Below, one piece after another: positions 15,876 through 24,345 of a stretch of 34,487 nt of DNA. This DNA is from Lysobacter antibioticus HS124 (GTDB lineage: Bacteria > Pseudomonadota > Gammaproteobacteria > Xanthomonadales > Xanthomonadaceae). The notes under the pieces are model-generated. The model had not been told where the DNA came from and made no database searches. It saw only the letters and a list, made by a program, of their open reading frames with translations. The first letter of the stretch is position 1. The number at the start of each line of letters is the position of its first letter. The translations under genes were made by a program, and so were the position numbers. The stretch covers positions 42,325 to 76,811 of the forward strand of contig NZ_HG424569.1 of assembly GCF_000336385.2 (NCBI RefSeq). The letters run 5' to 3'.

Positions 15876-17029
15876 GCGCGGGCACGCCGATCCTGTTCGT
15901 CGATCGCGACGGCACCCTGATCGAAGAGCCGGCCGATTTCCAGATCGACAGCTACGCCAAACTGCGCTTCGTGCGCGGGGTGATCCCGGCGATGCTGAAG
16001 CTGCGCGACGCCGGCTACCAGTTCGTGATGGTCACCAACCAGGACGGCCTGGGCACCGAGTCCTATCCGCGCTGGAGCTTCGACGGTCCGCACGAGCTGA
16101 TGATGCAGGTGTTCGAAAGCCAGGGCATCGTGTTCCGCGAGGTGTTGATCGACACCAGCTTCCCGGCCGAGAACCGGCCCACGCGCAAGCCCGGCATCGG
16201 CCTGGCGCTGCACTTGCTGAAAGACCGCAGCATCGATTGGCAGCGGTCGGCGATGGTCGGCGATCGCGAAACCGACAACGGCTTCGCCGCCAACCTCGGC
16301 GTCCGCGCGTTCCAACTGCGCACCGAGCAGTTCGGCGGCGAGTGGGACTGGGCCGGCATCGCCCACGCCTTGGCCGACCGGCCGCGCACCGCGCGGGTGC
16401 AGCGCAATACCCGCGAGACCCGGATCGAGGTCGCGCTGGACCTGGACCGCGCCGCCGAGCCGCGGGTCGCGACCGGGCTGGGTTTCTTCGACCACATGCT
16501 CGAGCAGATCGGCAAGCACGGCGGCTTCGCCCTGGAGCTGCGCTGCGAGGGCGACCTGCACATCGACGAGCACCACACCATCGAGGACAGCGCCCTGGCG
16601 TTGGGCCAGGCCCTGCGCGAGGCGCTGGGCGACAAGCGCGGCATCGGCCGTTACGGCTTCGACGCCGCGGCGGGCGGCGAGGGCGAAGGCGAAGGTGTTC
16701 AGGAAAAAAGCACACTTATTCGGCAGGCCGATGTCGTCTTGCCGATGGACGAGACCCTGGCGCGGGCCGCGCTGGATTTCTCCGGCCGGCCGTACTTCGT
16801 GTTCTCCGGCGCGTTCGCGCGCGAGCGCGTGGGGGATTTCCCTACCGAGCTGGTGGCGCACTTCTTCCGCTCGTTGTGCGAAACCGCCGGCCTGAACCTC
16901 AATCTGAACGTGGAAGGTGATAACGATCACCACAAGATTGAGGCATGCTTCAAGTCGGTGGCGCGTGCGCTGCGTCAGGCGATCCGTCGCGAAGGTCGCG
17001 AGCTGCCGAGTACGAAAGGGGTTCTGTAA
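15872..17029 (+). CDS. hisB: bifunctional histidinol-phosphatase / imidazoleglycerol-phosphate dehydratase
   Basis: Fused enzyme catalysing the sixth and eighth steps of the pathway. The N-terminal HAD phosphatase has nucleophile Asp11 and Asp13 ([11 protein letters not shown]), MVTNQDG (53-59), and MVGDRETD (128-135). The dehydratase half (about 175-385) has [14 protein letters not shown] (204-217), the manganese-binding [12 protein letters not shown] (234-245) and [11 protein letters not shown] (351-361), ending STKGVL as in E. coli. Unlike E. coli, where RFGF runs directly into VLPMDE, about 25 extra residues (264-288; [11 protein letters not shown] then [10 protein letters not shown]) are inserted. 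Their codons are A/T-rich (around 16696-16725), unlike the rest of the gene. Ends in TAA overlapping the hisH ATG. Confidence 0.96.
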   Translation: MSAGTPILFVDRDGTLIEEPADFQIDSYAKLRFVRGVIPAMLKLRDAGYQFVMVTNQDGLGTESYPRWSFDGPHELMMQVFESQGIVFREVLIDTSFPAENRPTRKPGIGLALHLLKDRSIDWQRSAMVGDRETDNGFAANLGVRAFQLRTEQFGGEWDWAGIAHALADRPRTARVQRNTRETRIEVALDLDRAAEPRVATGLGFFDHMLEQIGKHGGFALELRCEGDLHIDEHHTIEDSALALGQALREALGDKRGIGRYGFDAAAGGEGEGEGVQEKSTLIRQADVVLPMDETLARAALDFSGRPYFVFSGAFARERVGDFPTELVAHFFRSLCETAGLNLNLNVEGDNDHHKIEACFKSVARALRQAIRREGRELPSTKGVL

Positions 17030-17640
17030 TGACGTGGGTGGTAGTAGTGGATTCGGGGGGGGGGAACGTCGGCTCGGTGCGTTATGCATTGGAGCGGTTG
17101 GGCGCGCGTTCGATCCTGAGCGCGGACCCAGCGACGATCGCCTCCGCCGATCGCGTGATCCTGCCGGGCGTGGGCGCCGCCGCCCCCGCCATGGCGCGTC
17201 TGCGCGAGCGAGGCCTGATCGACCCGATCCGCCGCTTGCAACAGCCCTTGCTCGGGATCTGCCTGGGAATGCAGCTGTTGTACGAGTCCTCGGAGGAGGG
17301 CGAGGTGGAATGCCTCGGCCTGCTTCCGGGCCGTATCACCCGACTGCCATCAGGACCAGGAGTGCGTGTGCCACACATGGGCTGGAACCTCCTCCGCCAA
17401 CGCGCGCCGCGAGACCGCGGCGACGCCCTGCTCGCCGGGCTCGGCGAGCGCGACCAGGCCTATTTCGTCCACAGCTACGCCGCACCGGTGACCCAGGACA
17501 CCCTGGCCAGCGCCCGCTACGGCGTCGACTTCACCGCCGTGGCCGGGCGCGGCAACTGCTACGGCGCCCAGTTCCACCCCGAACGCTCCGCCGCGGTCGG
17601 TTCGCGCCTGCTCGCGAACTTCCTGGCCCTGGAGGGGTGA
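17029..17640 (+). CDS. hisH: imidazole glycerol phosphate synthase, glutamine amidotransferase subunit
   Basis: Releases ammonia from glutamine and channels it to HisF. 203 residues with a complete class I amidotransferase triad: Cys78 ([11 protein letters not shown]), His183 and Glu185 (GAQFHPERS). The oxyanion strand PGVGA is at 46-50. The start ATG overlaps the hisB TAA. Codons 10-12 are three consecutive GGG giving a run of ten G (17055-17064), a plausible slippage site near the start of an essential pathway gene. The first ~110 codons use more A/T-ending codons (GTA, CCA, TCA, GGA) than the rest. Two bases separate it from hisA. Confidence 0.96.
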   Translation: MTWVVVVDSGGGNVGSVRYALERLGARSILSADPATIASADRVILPGVGAAAPAMARLRERGLIDPIRRLQQPLLGICLGMQLLYESSEEGEVECLGLLPGRITRLPSGPGVRVPHMGWNLLRQRAPRDRGDALLAGLGERDQAYFVHSYAAPVTQDTLASARYGVDFTAVAGRGNCYGAQFHPERSAAVGSRLLANFLALEG

Positions 17641-17642
17641 AC

Positions 17643-18392
17643 ATGGGCAACGCCACCTTGTATCCCGCGATCGACGTGCGCGACGGCCGGGTCGTGCGCC
17701 TGCACCAGGGCGACTACGCCCAGGAAACCCGCTACGAGACCGAACCGCTGGCGCTGGCCACCCGCTATGCCGAGGCCGGCGCCAAGTGGCTGCACCTGAT
17801 CGACCTGGACGCCGCCCGCTACGGCGGCTACACCCTGGCCCCGCTGCTGCGCGCGATCACCACCTCCAGCTGGATGCGGGTGCAGACCGGCGGCGGCGTG
17901 CGCAGCGAGGCCGACGTCGAGGCGATCCTCGACGCCGGCGCCGACCGGGTCGTGGTCGGCTCGCTGGCGGTGAAGGAGCCCGAGCAGGTGATCGGCTGGT
18001 TCCGCCGCTTCGGCACCGAACGCATCACCATCGCCCTGGACGTGCGCCAGGCCGGCGACGGCGGCTGGGAACTGCCGGTGGCGGGCTGGACCGAGGCCAG
18101 CGGCGCGCGCCTGGAGCCGGTGCTGGAGCGCTACGCCGGCGCCGGCCTGCGCCACCTGCTGTGCACCGACGTATCGCGCGACGGCACCATGGCCGGGCCC
18201 AACCTGGACCTGTACCGGCACCTACACACGATCGCGCCGCAGGTCCAGGTGCAGGCCTCCGGCGGGATCCGCGACATCGCCGACATCGTCGCCGCCGACG
18301 GCGTCGGCTGCAGCGGCGCGGTGCTCGGCAAGGCCCTGATCGAAGGCCGGTTCCAGCTCGGCGACGCGCTGCGCCAGGTGCGCCGATGCTGA
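17643..18392 (+). CDS. hisA: phosphoribosylformimino-AICAR-phosphate isomerase
   Basis: Amadori isomerase converting ProFAR to PRFAR. A 249-residue TIM barrel with general acid/base Asp11 ([14 protein letters not shown]) and Asp133 (ITIALDVR). Phosphate-binding loops are visible as QTGGGVRSE (81-89) and QASGGIRD. The [15 protein letters not shown] stretch is typical. It is paralogous to HisF, and shares DVRDGRVV with it. The last bases overlap the start of hisF (ATGCTGA). Confidence 0.97.
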   Translation: MGNATLYPAIDVRDGRVVRLHQGDYAQETRYETEPLALATRYAEAGAKWLHLIDLDAARYGGYTLAPLLRAITTSSWMRVQTGGGVRSEADVEAILDAGADRVVVGSLAVKEPEQVIGWFRRFGTERITIALDVRQAGDGGWELPVAGWTEASGARLEPVLERYAGAGLRHLLCTDVSRDGTMAGPNLDLYRHLHTIAPQVQVQASGGIRDIADIVAADGVGCSGAVLGKALIEGRFQLGDALRQVRRC

Positions 18393-19198
18393 ACGCCGCC
18401 GCGCCCGCGCCGAACCCGACCCCGCTGAGCCGGCGCATCGTGCCCTGCCTGGACGTGCGCGACGGCCGGGTGGTCAAGGGCGTGCGCTTCCGCGACCACG
18501 TCGACATGGGCGACATCGTCGAGCTGGCCCTGCGCTACCGCGACGAGGGCGCCGACGAACTGGTGTTCTACGACATCACCGCCAGCCCGCAGGGCCGCAG
18601 CGTCGACCGCGACTGGGTCGAGCGGGTCTCGCGCGCGATCGACATCCCGTTCTGCGTCGCCGGCGGCATCCGTTCGGTCGAGGACGCGCGCGGCGTGCTC
18701 AATGCCGGCGCCGACAAGATTTCGATCAACACGCCCGCACTGGAACGGCCGGCGCTGATCGGCGAGATCGCCGCCGAGTTCGGCGTGCAGTGCGTGGTGG
18801 TCGGCATCGACAGCCTGCGCGACCCCGACGGCGAATGGCGGGTGCGCCAGTACACCGGCGACCCCGACCGCACCCAGGCCCTGGCCCGGCGCACCCTGGA
18901 CTGGGTGGTCGAGGCGCAGCGCCTGGGCGCCGGCGAGATCGTGCTCAACTGCATGGGCAGCGACGGCGTGCGCGGCGGCTACGACATCGAACAACTGTCT
19001 GCGGTGCGGGCGGTATGCGAGGTGCCCCTGGTCGCCTCCGGCGGCGCCGGCGCGATCGAGCATTTCGGTGCGGTGTTCCGCGAAGCCGACGTCGACGCGG
19101 CCTTGGCGGCCAGCGTGTTCCACTCCGGCAGCATCCGCATTCCGGTCCTCAAGGCAGTGTTGCGAGAGCAGGGTGTCCCAGTCCGCGAACTCCAATGA
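18386..19198 (+). CDS. hisF: imidazole glycerol phosphate synthase, cyclase subunit
   Basis: Uses ammonia from HisH to convert PRFAR to imidazole glycerol phosphate and AICAR. 270 residues, about 12 longer than usual because of an N-terminal Ala/Pro-rich leader before [17 protein letters not shown]. Catalytic Asp23 (CLDV) and Asp142 (VGIDSLRD) are present. Phosphate loops are [11 protein letters not shown] (91-101) and VASGGAG. The start overlaps the hisA stop by 7 bases; the end overlaps hisIE by 26 bases. Confidence 0.97.
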   Translation: MLNAAAPAPNPTPLSRRIVPCLDVRDGRVVKGVRFRDHVDMGDIVELALRYRDEGADELVFYDITASPQGRSVDRDWVERVSRAIDIPFCVAGGIRSVEDARGVLNAGADKISINTPALERPALIGEIAAEFGVQCVVVGIDSLRDPDGEWRVRQYTGDPDRTQALARRTLDWVVEAQRLGAGEIVLNCMGSDGVRGGYDIEQLSAVRAVCEVPLVASGGAGAIEHFGAVFREADVDAALAASVFHSGSIRIPVLKAVLREQGVPVRELQ

Positions 19199-19859
19199 CG
19201 CCGCCGCGTCCGGCCTGGACGCAGCGCAGATCGACGCCCTGGCCTGGGACAAGCAGGACGGCCTGTTGCCGGCGGTGATCCAGGACGCGGCGGACCTGCG
19301 CGTGCTGATGCTCGGCTACATGGACCGCGCCGCGCTCGACGCGACCCTGGCCAGCGGCCATGTGACCTTCTACAGCCGCAGCAAGCAGCGCCTGTGGACC
19401 AAGGGCGAAAGCTCCGGCCACTTTCTCGACCTGGTCTCGATCGAAACCGACTGCGACCGCGACACCTTGCTGGTGCGCGCGGTGCCGCACGGGCCGACCT
19501 GCCATCTCGGCCGGGTCAGCTGTTTTCCCGAGGCCCCCGGCGACGAGTTGGCCTTCCTCGGCGAACTCGACGAATTGATCGCCCGGCGCGAGCGCGAGCG
19601 TCCCGAGGGCAGCTACACCACCCACCTGTTCGCCAAGGGCGCGGCCGCGATCGCCAAGAAGGTCGGCGAAGAGGCGGTGGAGACCGCGCTGGCGGCGGTC
19701 GGCGAAGACGACGCGGCCTTATGCGCCGAAGCCGCCGACCTGTTGTTCCACCTGCAGGTGCTGTTGCGCGCGCGCGGCCTGTCGCTGGCCGACGCGGTCG
19801 CGGTGTTGCGCCAACGCCACGGCCAGCCGCATCGCGGCGCGCGCCGGCGCGAGGACTGA
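19173..19859 (+). CDS. hisI: bifunctional phosphoribosyl-AMP cyclohydrolase / phosphoribosyl-ATP pyrophosphatase
   Basis: HisIE fusion for the second and third steps of the pathway. Cyclohydrolase half (about 20-120): [16 protein letters not shown] followed by Asp93, Asp95 and Asp97 around Cys94, with Cys110 and Cys117 completing the usual zinc-site cysteines. Pyrophosphatase half (about 125-225): [25 protein letters not shown] and [17 protein letters not shown] 19173 is chosen because it leaves only a short Ser/Asn/Ala-rich leader; it lies inside the end of hisF. Last gene of the operon; 29 bases separate its stop from a convergent gene and no clear terminator hairpin is seen there. Confidence 0.95.
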   Translation: MSQSANSNDAAASGLDAAQIDALAWDKQDGLLPAVIQDAADLRVLMLGYMDRAALDATLASGHVTFYSRSKQRLWTKGESSGHFLDLVSIETDCDRDTLLVRAVPHGPTCHLGRVSCFPEAPGDELAFLGELDELIARRERERPEGSYTTHLFAKGAAAIAKKVGEEAVETALAAVGEDDAALCAEAADLLFHLQVLLRARGLSLADAVAVLRQRHGQPHRGARRRED

Positions 19860-19888
19860 GGGCCAGACGCCGCCCCAGCGCCGCCGAC

Positions 19889-20680
19889 TCAACTGATGTC
19901 GTTCTCGAACGCCGCCCGCGCCAGTCCGCCGATGGTCACCGACTGATCGCTGAGGAAGGCCTTCTCGAACCAGTTCAAGGTATTCCACTGGTCCTCGACG
20001 CCCTTGTGCATGTATTCCTTCTGCAGCTCGGAATACGGCGACACCGGGCCGGGCCCGTTCTGCGGGATCTCGCCGTTCTTCTTCTTGTCCATGTAGGTGT
20101 CGACCATGATGCCGGCGACGATGTTGTTGGACTTCTGCGTCTCCCAGCGCGCGCGCAGGTAATCGGCGGCGACGGCGAGATTGGTGTCGTAGAAGTGGCC
20201 CGGGGTCCAGCGCAGGTCGCGCAACTGTTCGAATGCGCCCTGGATGTCGTCGGGATGACGCTCCATCGCGTCCTTGATGTAAGCCTCGACCTTGCCGCGA
20301 TCTTCCGGCGCCCACTGGGTCGCTTCGGTCTTGTAGGCCCCGATCGCCGACTCGATGGTTTCGCGCGACGCGGCGGGCAGGTCGGGATGACGCTCGAGGA
20401 TCTTCTGTCCGTACTGCTCGACCAGTTGCGCCACCGTCGGCTCGCGTTCGGTCTTGCCGCGGCCGGGCAGGGCGAGGATCTGCAATTGGATCTCGACCGC
20501 GACCGCCTTGTCGATCGCGGCGCGGTCGTCGGCGAGCTGCGAGGCGCCGGCGCCCTGGCTCAGGTGGGTCTGGTACTGGCGGATCGCCCGGTCGGTGGCC
20601 TCCGAAGCGGTCGGCGGCTCGGGCGGTTCGGGGCGATAGGGGTAGGCGGTCGGTGCCGCCGCAGTGATCGGCGTGACCAT
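19889..20680 (-). CDS. hypothetical protein (263 aa)
   Basis: A soluble protein of unknown function. ATG 20680 is preceded by GGAG at 6-base spacing; a TTG four codons earlier is less likely. The N-terminus is Pro/Ala/Thr-rich (ITAAAPTAYPYRPEPPEPP), then a largely helical, charged region follows (about 30-200), with a C-terminal part carrying NNIVAGIMVDTYMDKKKNGE and a Trp/Phe-containing end. No signal peptide, membrane segment or catalytic motif is recognised. A Pro-rich flexible leader with a helical body occurs in some secreted effectors and phage-related proteins, but nothing here proves that. It converges on the his operon and stands alone. Confidence 0.8.
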   Translation of the reverse strand: MVTPITAAAPTAYPYRPEPPEPPTASEATDRAIRQYQTHLSQGAGASQLADDRAAIDKAVAVEIQLQILALPGRGKTEREPTVAQLVEQYGQKILERHPDLPAASRETIESAIGAYKTEATQWAPEDRGKVEAYIKDAMERHPDDIQGAFEQLRDLRWTPGHFYDTNLAVAADYLRARWETQKSNNIVAGIMVDTYMDKKKNGEIPQNGPGPVSPYSELQKEYMHKGVEDQWNTLNWFEKAFLSDQSVTIGGLARAAFENDIS

Positions 20681-21034
20681 GACGGACTCCAACGGGTTGG
20701 GGGAGACTCACCCTAGGACGCCGCATTCGCCGCGCACATCCGGGCCGTCCCTAGGCCTTTGTTAAGCCGGAACCGGCTTCGCAGCGGGTATCGGCCGAAT
20801 CCGATACGCCTGCCCCTATAGCGGCGCCGTGAGCCGCGACCGAACGCAGCGGTGTGGGCGAGCCTCGCGGCCGAAACCCGGAGTCGCCGGGCCCCGGTGA
20901 GGTCGAGTGCCGTTTGGCTTCGGATAGCGCGCTTGCGTACGTCGCTTCGGTTGCCGCGGCCCACGCCGCCGCAGGAGCGGTGGGGCACGAGGCGTGCGCC
21001 CGCGCATAATGGGCCGTTCCCAAGGAGTTTTCGC
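20681..21034. other. intergenic region with a degenerate inverted-repeat element
   Basis: Lies between divergent genes. At about 20814-20853 the stretch GCGGCGCCGTGAGCCGCGACC resembles a left arm of the dispersed element, shortened here in quotation to its core GTGAGCCGCGACC. At about 20940-20985, TTGCCGCGGCCCACGCC resembles the right arm. Both are diverged. AAGGAG at 21022-21027 is the ribosome binding site of the next gene. No coding potential is convincing. Confidence 0.5.
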
Positions 21035-22648
21035 ATGCGCCCGATCGCGTCCGCCGCCCTGTTGTCCGCCCTGTTCGCTACGGCCGCCTCGGCGACGCCG
21101 CAGTGCGAGGGCACGGTCTATGCCGACCGCAATGGCAACGGGCGCCGGGACGCCGGGGACGCGGGATTGGCCGGGCAGCGGGTGTCCGACGGCGAAATCA
21201 TCGTCGTGACCGATGCCCTAGGGCGCTACCGGCTGACGCCGCGCGAGGGAAGCAGCCAGTTCCTGATCAAGCCGGCGGGCTATCGGCTGCCGGCGCGCGG
21301 CAACGGGCTGCCCGATTACTGGCTCAACGTGCGCGAAAACGAAGGGCCCGCGCTGAAGTACGGCGGCATGCCGCGCAGCGAAGCGACGTGCCGGGACTAC
21401 GGTCTGATCCCGCAGCGCGCGCAGGGCGGCGAGGATCTCGACGTGCTGGTGTTCGCCGACCCGCAGACCAAGAGCGCGGTCGACGTGGGCTACTACGAGC
21501 GGGCCATCGTCGAGCCGCTGGCGCGCGAGGGCGCGGCTGCCCGGTTGGGCCTGAGCCTGGGCGACATCACCCACGACGATCTGTCGCTGTATCCCCGGCT
21601 CAATGCCGCCACTGCGCGCCTGGGCGTGCCCTGGCTGCATGCGCCGGGCAACCATGATCTCGATTTCGACGCGGCCCGCGACGAGGACTCGCTGCTCAGC
21701 TTCCGCCACGTCTACGGCCCGGACACCTACGCCTGGGAAGAACCGCAGGCCAACTTCGTGGTGTTCGACGACGTGGTCTACCGGCCGGGGCCGAAGCCGG
21801 ACTACATCGGCGGCCTGCGCGAGGACCAGTTCGTCTTTCTCGAACGTTACCTCGCCGATGCGCCGAAGCAGCGCCTGCTGGTGCTGGCCATGCACATTCC
21901 CTTGTTCGACGCCGCGCCGGGACGCGAGAGCTTCCGCCGTGCCGACCGCGAACGCCTGTTCGCGCTGTTGCGGCCGTTCCCGCACGTGCTGGTGCTGAGC
22001 GGGCACAGCCATGCCCAACGCCATGTCTTTCACGCCGCGGCGAGCGGCTGGCAGGGCGCCGCGCCGCTGCACGAGTACAACGTCGGCGCCGCCTGCGGGG
22101 CGTTCTGGTCCGGCGTGCGCGATGCCCAGGGACTGCCCGACAGCACCATGAGCGACGGCACCCCGAACGGCTACGCACGCCTGCGCATCGGCGCGGATGC
22201 GCGTTATGCGCTGAGCTGGCATCCGGCGCCGTCGGCCGGACGCGCGCTGGACGCGGACTCGGTGGCCAACGCGCACCTGCGCCTGTACGCGCCGAAGACC
22301 TTGCGCCGCGGCTCGTATCCGATCCGCGGCGTGTACGCCAATGCGTTCATGGGGCGCGAGGACAGCCGGGTGGAATTGCGTATCGACGGCGGCGAATGGA
22401 CGCCGATGCGTCGGGTCGAACAGCCCGACCCGGCATTGTTGGCCGAAAACGCCCGCGACGACGGCGCCGAGCGCTTGCGCGGCTACGACCGCGCTGCGAT
22501 CGCGATGCCGTCGGCGCATCTGTGGAACGCGGCGCTGCCGACCGATCTGGCGGCGGGAGAGCATGCGATCGAAGTACGGGTATTCGATGCGTGGCAGGGC
22601 GAGCAGCGCTTGTCCACGCGCTATCGCCTGATCGAGGCCGCACCGTGA
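21035..22648 (+). CDS. exported calcineurin-like metallophosphoesterase
   Basis: 537 residues. Signal peptide to about residue 20 (ALLSALFATAASA). An N-terminal SdrD/SpaA-like module (about 24-125) has the calcium-type signature DRNGNGRRDAGDAGLAG. The central phosphoesterase domain (about 134-370) has the full two-metal set: Asp142, GDITHDD (176-182), GNHD (205-208), His287 and GHSH (323-326). A C-terminal beta domain (about 385-537) matches the usual MetallophosC arrangement. It should hydrolyse phosphate esters in the periplasm; the substrate is unknown. ATG 21035 has AAGGAG at good spacing. Its TGA overlaps the next gene's GTG, implying coupling. Confidence 0.94.
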   Translation: MRPIASAALLSALFATAASATPQCEGTVYADRNGNGRRDAGDAGLAGQRVSDGEIIVVTDALGRYRLTPREGSSQFLIKPAGYRLPARGNGLPDYWLNVRENEGPALKYGGMPRSEATCRDYGLIPQRAQGGEDLDVLVFADPQTKSAVDVGYYERAIVEPLAREGAAARLGLSLGDITHDDLSLYPRLNAATARLGVPWLHAPGNHDLDFDAARDEDSLLSFRHVYGPDTYAWEEPQANFVVFDDVVYRPGPKPDYIGGLREDQFVFLERYLADAPKQRLLVLAMHIPLFDAAPGRESFRRADRERLFALLRPFPHVLVLSGHSHAQRHVFHAAASGWQGAAPLHEYNVGAACGAFWSGVRDAQGLPDSTMSDGTPNGYARLRIGADARYALSWHPAPSAGRALDADSVANAHLRLYAPKTLRRGSYPIRGVYANAFMGREDSRVELRIDGGEWTPMRRVEQPDPALLAENARDDGAERLRGYDRAAIAMPSAHLWNAALPTDLAAGEHAIEVRVFDAWQGEQRLSTRYRLIEAAP

Positions 22649-23238
22649 GCGCCGCGCCCAAAGGCCCGGCCGACGACCTGCCGGTGATCGCCTTCGCCGA
22701 TGCCGCGACGTTCGAGCGTTGGCTGGAAAGCGGTGCGGAGCCGCGCGGAGTGTGGCTGAAAATCGCCAAGAAAGGGCAGGGCGCGGTGACGGTGAACTAC
22801 CAGGAGGCCCTGGACGTGGCCTTGTGCCACGGCTGGATCGACGGCCTCAAGCGCGGCCTGGACGAAGTGTATTTCCTGCAGCGATTCACTCCGCGCCGGC
22901 CGCGCAGCCTGTGGTCGAAGATCAACATCGGCAAGGTCGAACGGCTGATCGCCGAAGGCCGCATGCGCCCGGGCGGGCAGCGCGAGGTCGACGCGGCCCA
23001 GGCCGACGGGCGCTGGGCGGCGGCCTACGAATCGGCCAGCAAGATGAGCGTGCCCGAGGATCTGGCCCTGGCGCTTAAGCGCGAGCCGAAAGCCCGCAAG
23101 TACTTCCAGGCGCTGGACGGCGCCAATCGCTACGCGGTGTTGTGGCGAGTGCACACCGCGAAAAAGCCGGAGACGCGCGCGGCGCGGATCGCCAAGTTGG
23201 TGGCGATGCTGGCGCGCGGCGAGAAGATCCATTCCTGA
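22645..23238 (+). CDS. YdeI/OmpD-associated family protein
   Basis: A 197-residue protein of the YdeI/OmpD-associated family, some members of which are linked to peptide or bacteriocin resistance; biochemical role is unclear. Visible family features: PRGVWLKIAKKGQG, then NYQEALDVALCHGWIDGLKRG, FTPRRPRSLWSKINI-KVERLIAEGRM, and a C-terminal ETRAARIAKLVAMLARGE. No signal peptide. GTG 22645 overlaps the metallophosphoesterase stop (GTGA), so the two genes are probably cotranslated although no functional link is obvious. Confidence 0.9.
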   Translation: MSAAPKGPADDLPVIAFADAATFERWLESGAEPRGVWLKIAKKGQGAVTVNYQEALDVALCHGWIDGLKRGLDEVYFLQRFTPRRPRSLWSKINIGKVERLIAEGRMRPGGQREVDAAQADGRWAAAYESASKMSVPEDLALALKREPKARKYFQALDGANRYAVLWRVHTAKKPETRAARIAKLVAMLARGEKIHS

Positions 23239-23355
23239 TGAAGAATTGACGCGGGCTTTACGCGCCGGACGGCGCTCGGGAATGGCGGCTTTACGCCGGC
23301 GCTTCCTACATTGGGCCTCAAGGCGCGCCGCCCCGAGTGCGCCGCGAGTGCGAAC

Positions 23356-23808
23356 GTGTCGATCCTCATCCTGCGCGGCCCGCAGCCCGGTGCCGCCGTC
23401 GAATGGCCGCTGCAGCCCTTGGCCGGCCCGGTCCGCGCCGGTTTGATCGAGCGCGCCGCCAGCGCCGGCAAATCGATCGCGCTGCGCTGCTGCCGCAGCG
23501 AGCGTGAACTGGTCGAGTGCCTGCGCGGCATGCGTGCGGCCAACACCGAACTGCTGCTGCTCGATCCCGGCGCCTGCGTGCCGGCCAGCGCCGAATTGCG
23601 CGACGCACTGGACGGTTTGCCGATGCCCTACATCGAAGTCCACGACGACCGGATGGGCGCGCTGGAACCCTCGATCGTCCCGCATTGCGGCCCGCGCCTG
23701 CGCCTGGTCCACGGCTATGCCGCGCACAGCTACACCCTGGCCCTGTCGATCGCGCTGGAGCACCTGGGGTGCGACGAATGCGGTAACGCTGTCCATGTCG
23801 GCACCTGA
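23356..23808 (+). CDS. degenerate type II 3-dehydroquinate dehydratase-like protein
   Basis: 150 residues from GTG 23356, the typical AroQ length; the open frame extends to 23311 but family similarity begins at ILILRGPQPG. The fold is recognisable: LLLLDPGACVPASAELRDAL aligns with the AroQ INPGAYTHTSVALRDAL segment, YIEVHDDRMG with IEVHLSN, and HGYAAHSYTLALSIALEHLG with the C-terminal helix. His96 of IEVH is kept. The catalytic Asn is Asp70, the THTS segment is VPAS, the SN after IEVH is DD, and no catalytic Tyr/Arg loop follows the first strand. It is therefore probably not a dehydroquinase; a regulatory or new catalytic role is possible. The next gene overlaps its 3' end. Confidence 0.78.
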   Translation: MSILILRGPQPGAAVEWPLQPLAGPVRAGLIERAASAGKSIALRCCRSERELVECLRGMRAANTELLLLDPGACVPASAELRDALDGLPMPYIEVHDDRMGALEPSIVPHCGPRLRLVHGYAAHSYTLALSIALEHLGCDECGNAVHVGT

Positions 23809-24034
23809 GCCGAACATGGACAGCGCCGATACGCACCATTTCTATTTCGCCGACTACGAGATCCTGGTCGGCGGCCGTTTCTGCATTCGCGGCCAGGCCA
23901 CGTTGGACTATGCGCCGACGGATACGACGCCGTTCGACCCGGCCGAGTTGGTCGAGCGCCTCCGCCGCCGCATCGCCGACGAGCGCGGCGTCGAGCGCGA
24001 TGAAGTGCGGATCCGTCATCTGAGCCGGTTGTAG
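23795..24034 (+). CDS. small hypothetical protein (72-79 aa)
   Basis: A small soluble protein, here given from ATG 23795 (79 residues, overlapping the preceding gene by 14 bases); ATG 23816 (72 residues, MDSADTHHFYF) is an equally good start. Neither has a clear ribosome binding site. The sequence has a beta-rich first half (FYFADYEILVGGRFCIRG) and a helical second half (AELVERLRRRIADERGV). Codon bias is that of a real gene. Family unknown; overlap suggests cotranslation with the dehydroquinase-like gene. Confidence 0.62.
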   Translation: MSAPEPNMDSADTHHFYFADYEILVGGRFCIRGQATLDYAPTDTTPFDPAELVERLRRRIADERGVERDEVRIRHLSRL

Positions 24035-24345
24035 CCGCCAACCGCCGCGATCGACGCATCGCTCCCTGTAGGGGCGGCGTCCCACGGGGACTTTCTGCGG
24101 TCATGAGCCGCGACCGCCGCAGCGGGGCGTATGCGAGCGCAGCGCCCAAACCCCGGATAGGCCGTCTAATGCGGAAGAACCCTGTGCCCGGGCTGCGGAC
24201 ACGGGCATGACTTGCCGCGACGGCGTCCGCTTTGGGGTAGGAGCGACGCAAGTCGCGACCGCCGTGTTGCGGCTTGCGCCGTAGCTGCGGCACCCCCGTC
24301 GCGGCTTGCGCCGCTCCTACACGAGCCCGTCGGCCGCAGCGTCGC
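24035..24345. other. intergenic region carrying repeat elements
   Basis: About 310 bases between convergent genes. A diverged copy of the dispersed repeat lies near 24067-24115 (TGTAGGGGCGGCGT and GAGCCGCGACCGCCGCAGCGG), and a clear paired element lies at 24237-24321. No gene is convincing. Confidence 0.55.
24237..24321. repeat. paired inverted-repeat element (85 bp)
   Basis: Left arm GTAGGAGCGACGCAAGTCGC at 24237-24256 and right arm GCGGCTTGCGCCGCTCCTAC at 24301-24320 are imperfect inverse complements. It belongs to the same family as the elements at 30539-31263 and 33575-33741, here with a shortened centre. Confidence 0.75.

Noticed and set aside
20713-21114. Minus-strand frame of 133 residues before the metallophosphoesterase gene
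   Set aside because: It spans degenerate repeat sequence and the 5' end of the metallophosphoesterase gene, with no ribosome binding site or domain.
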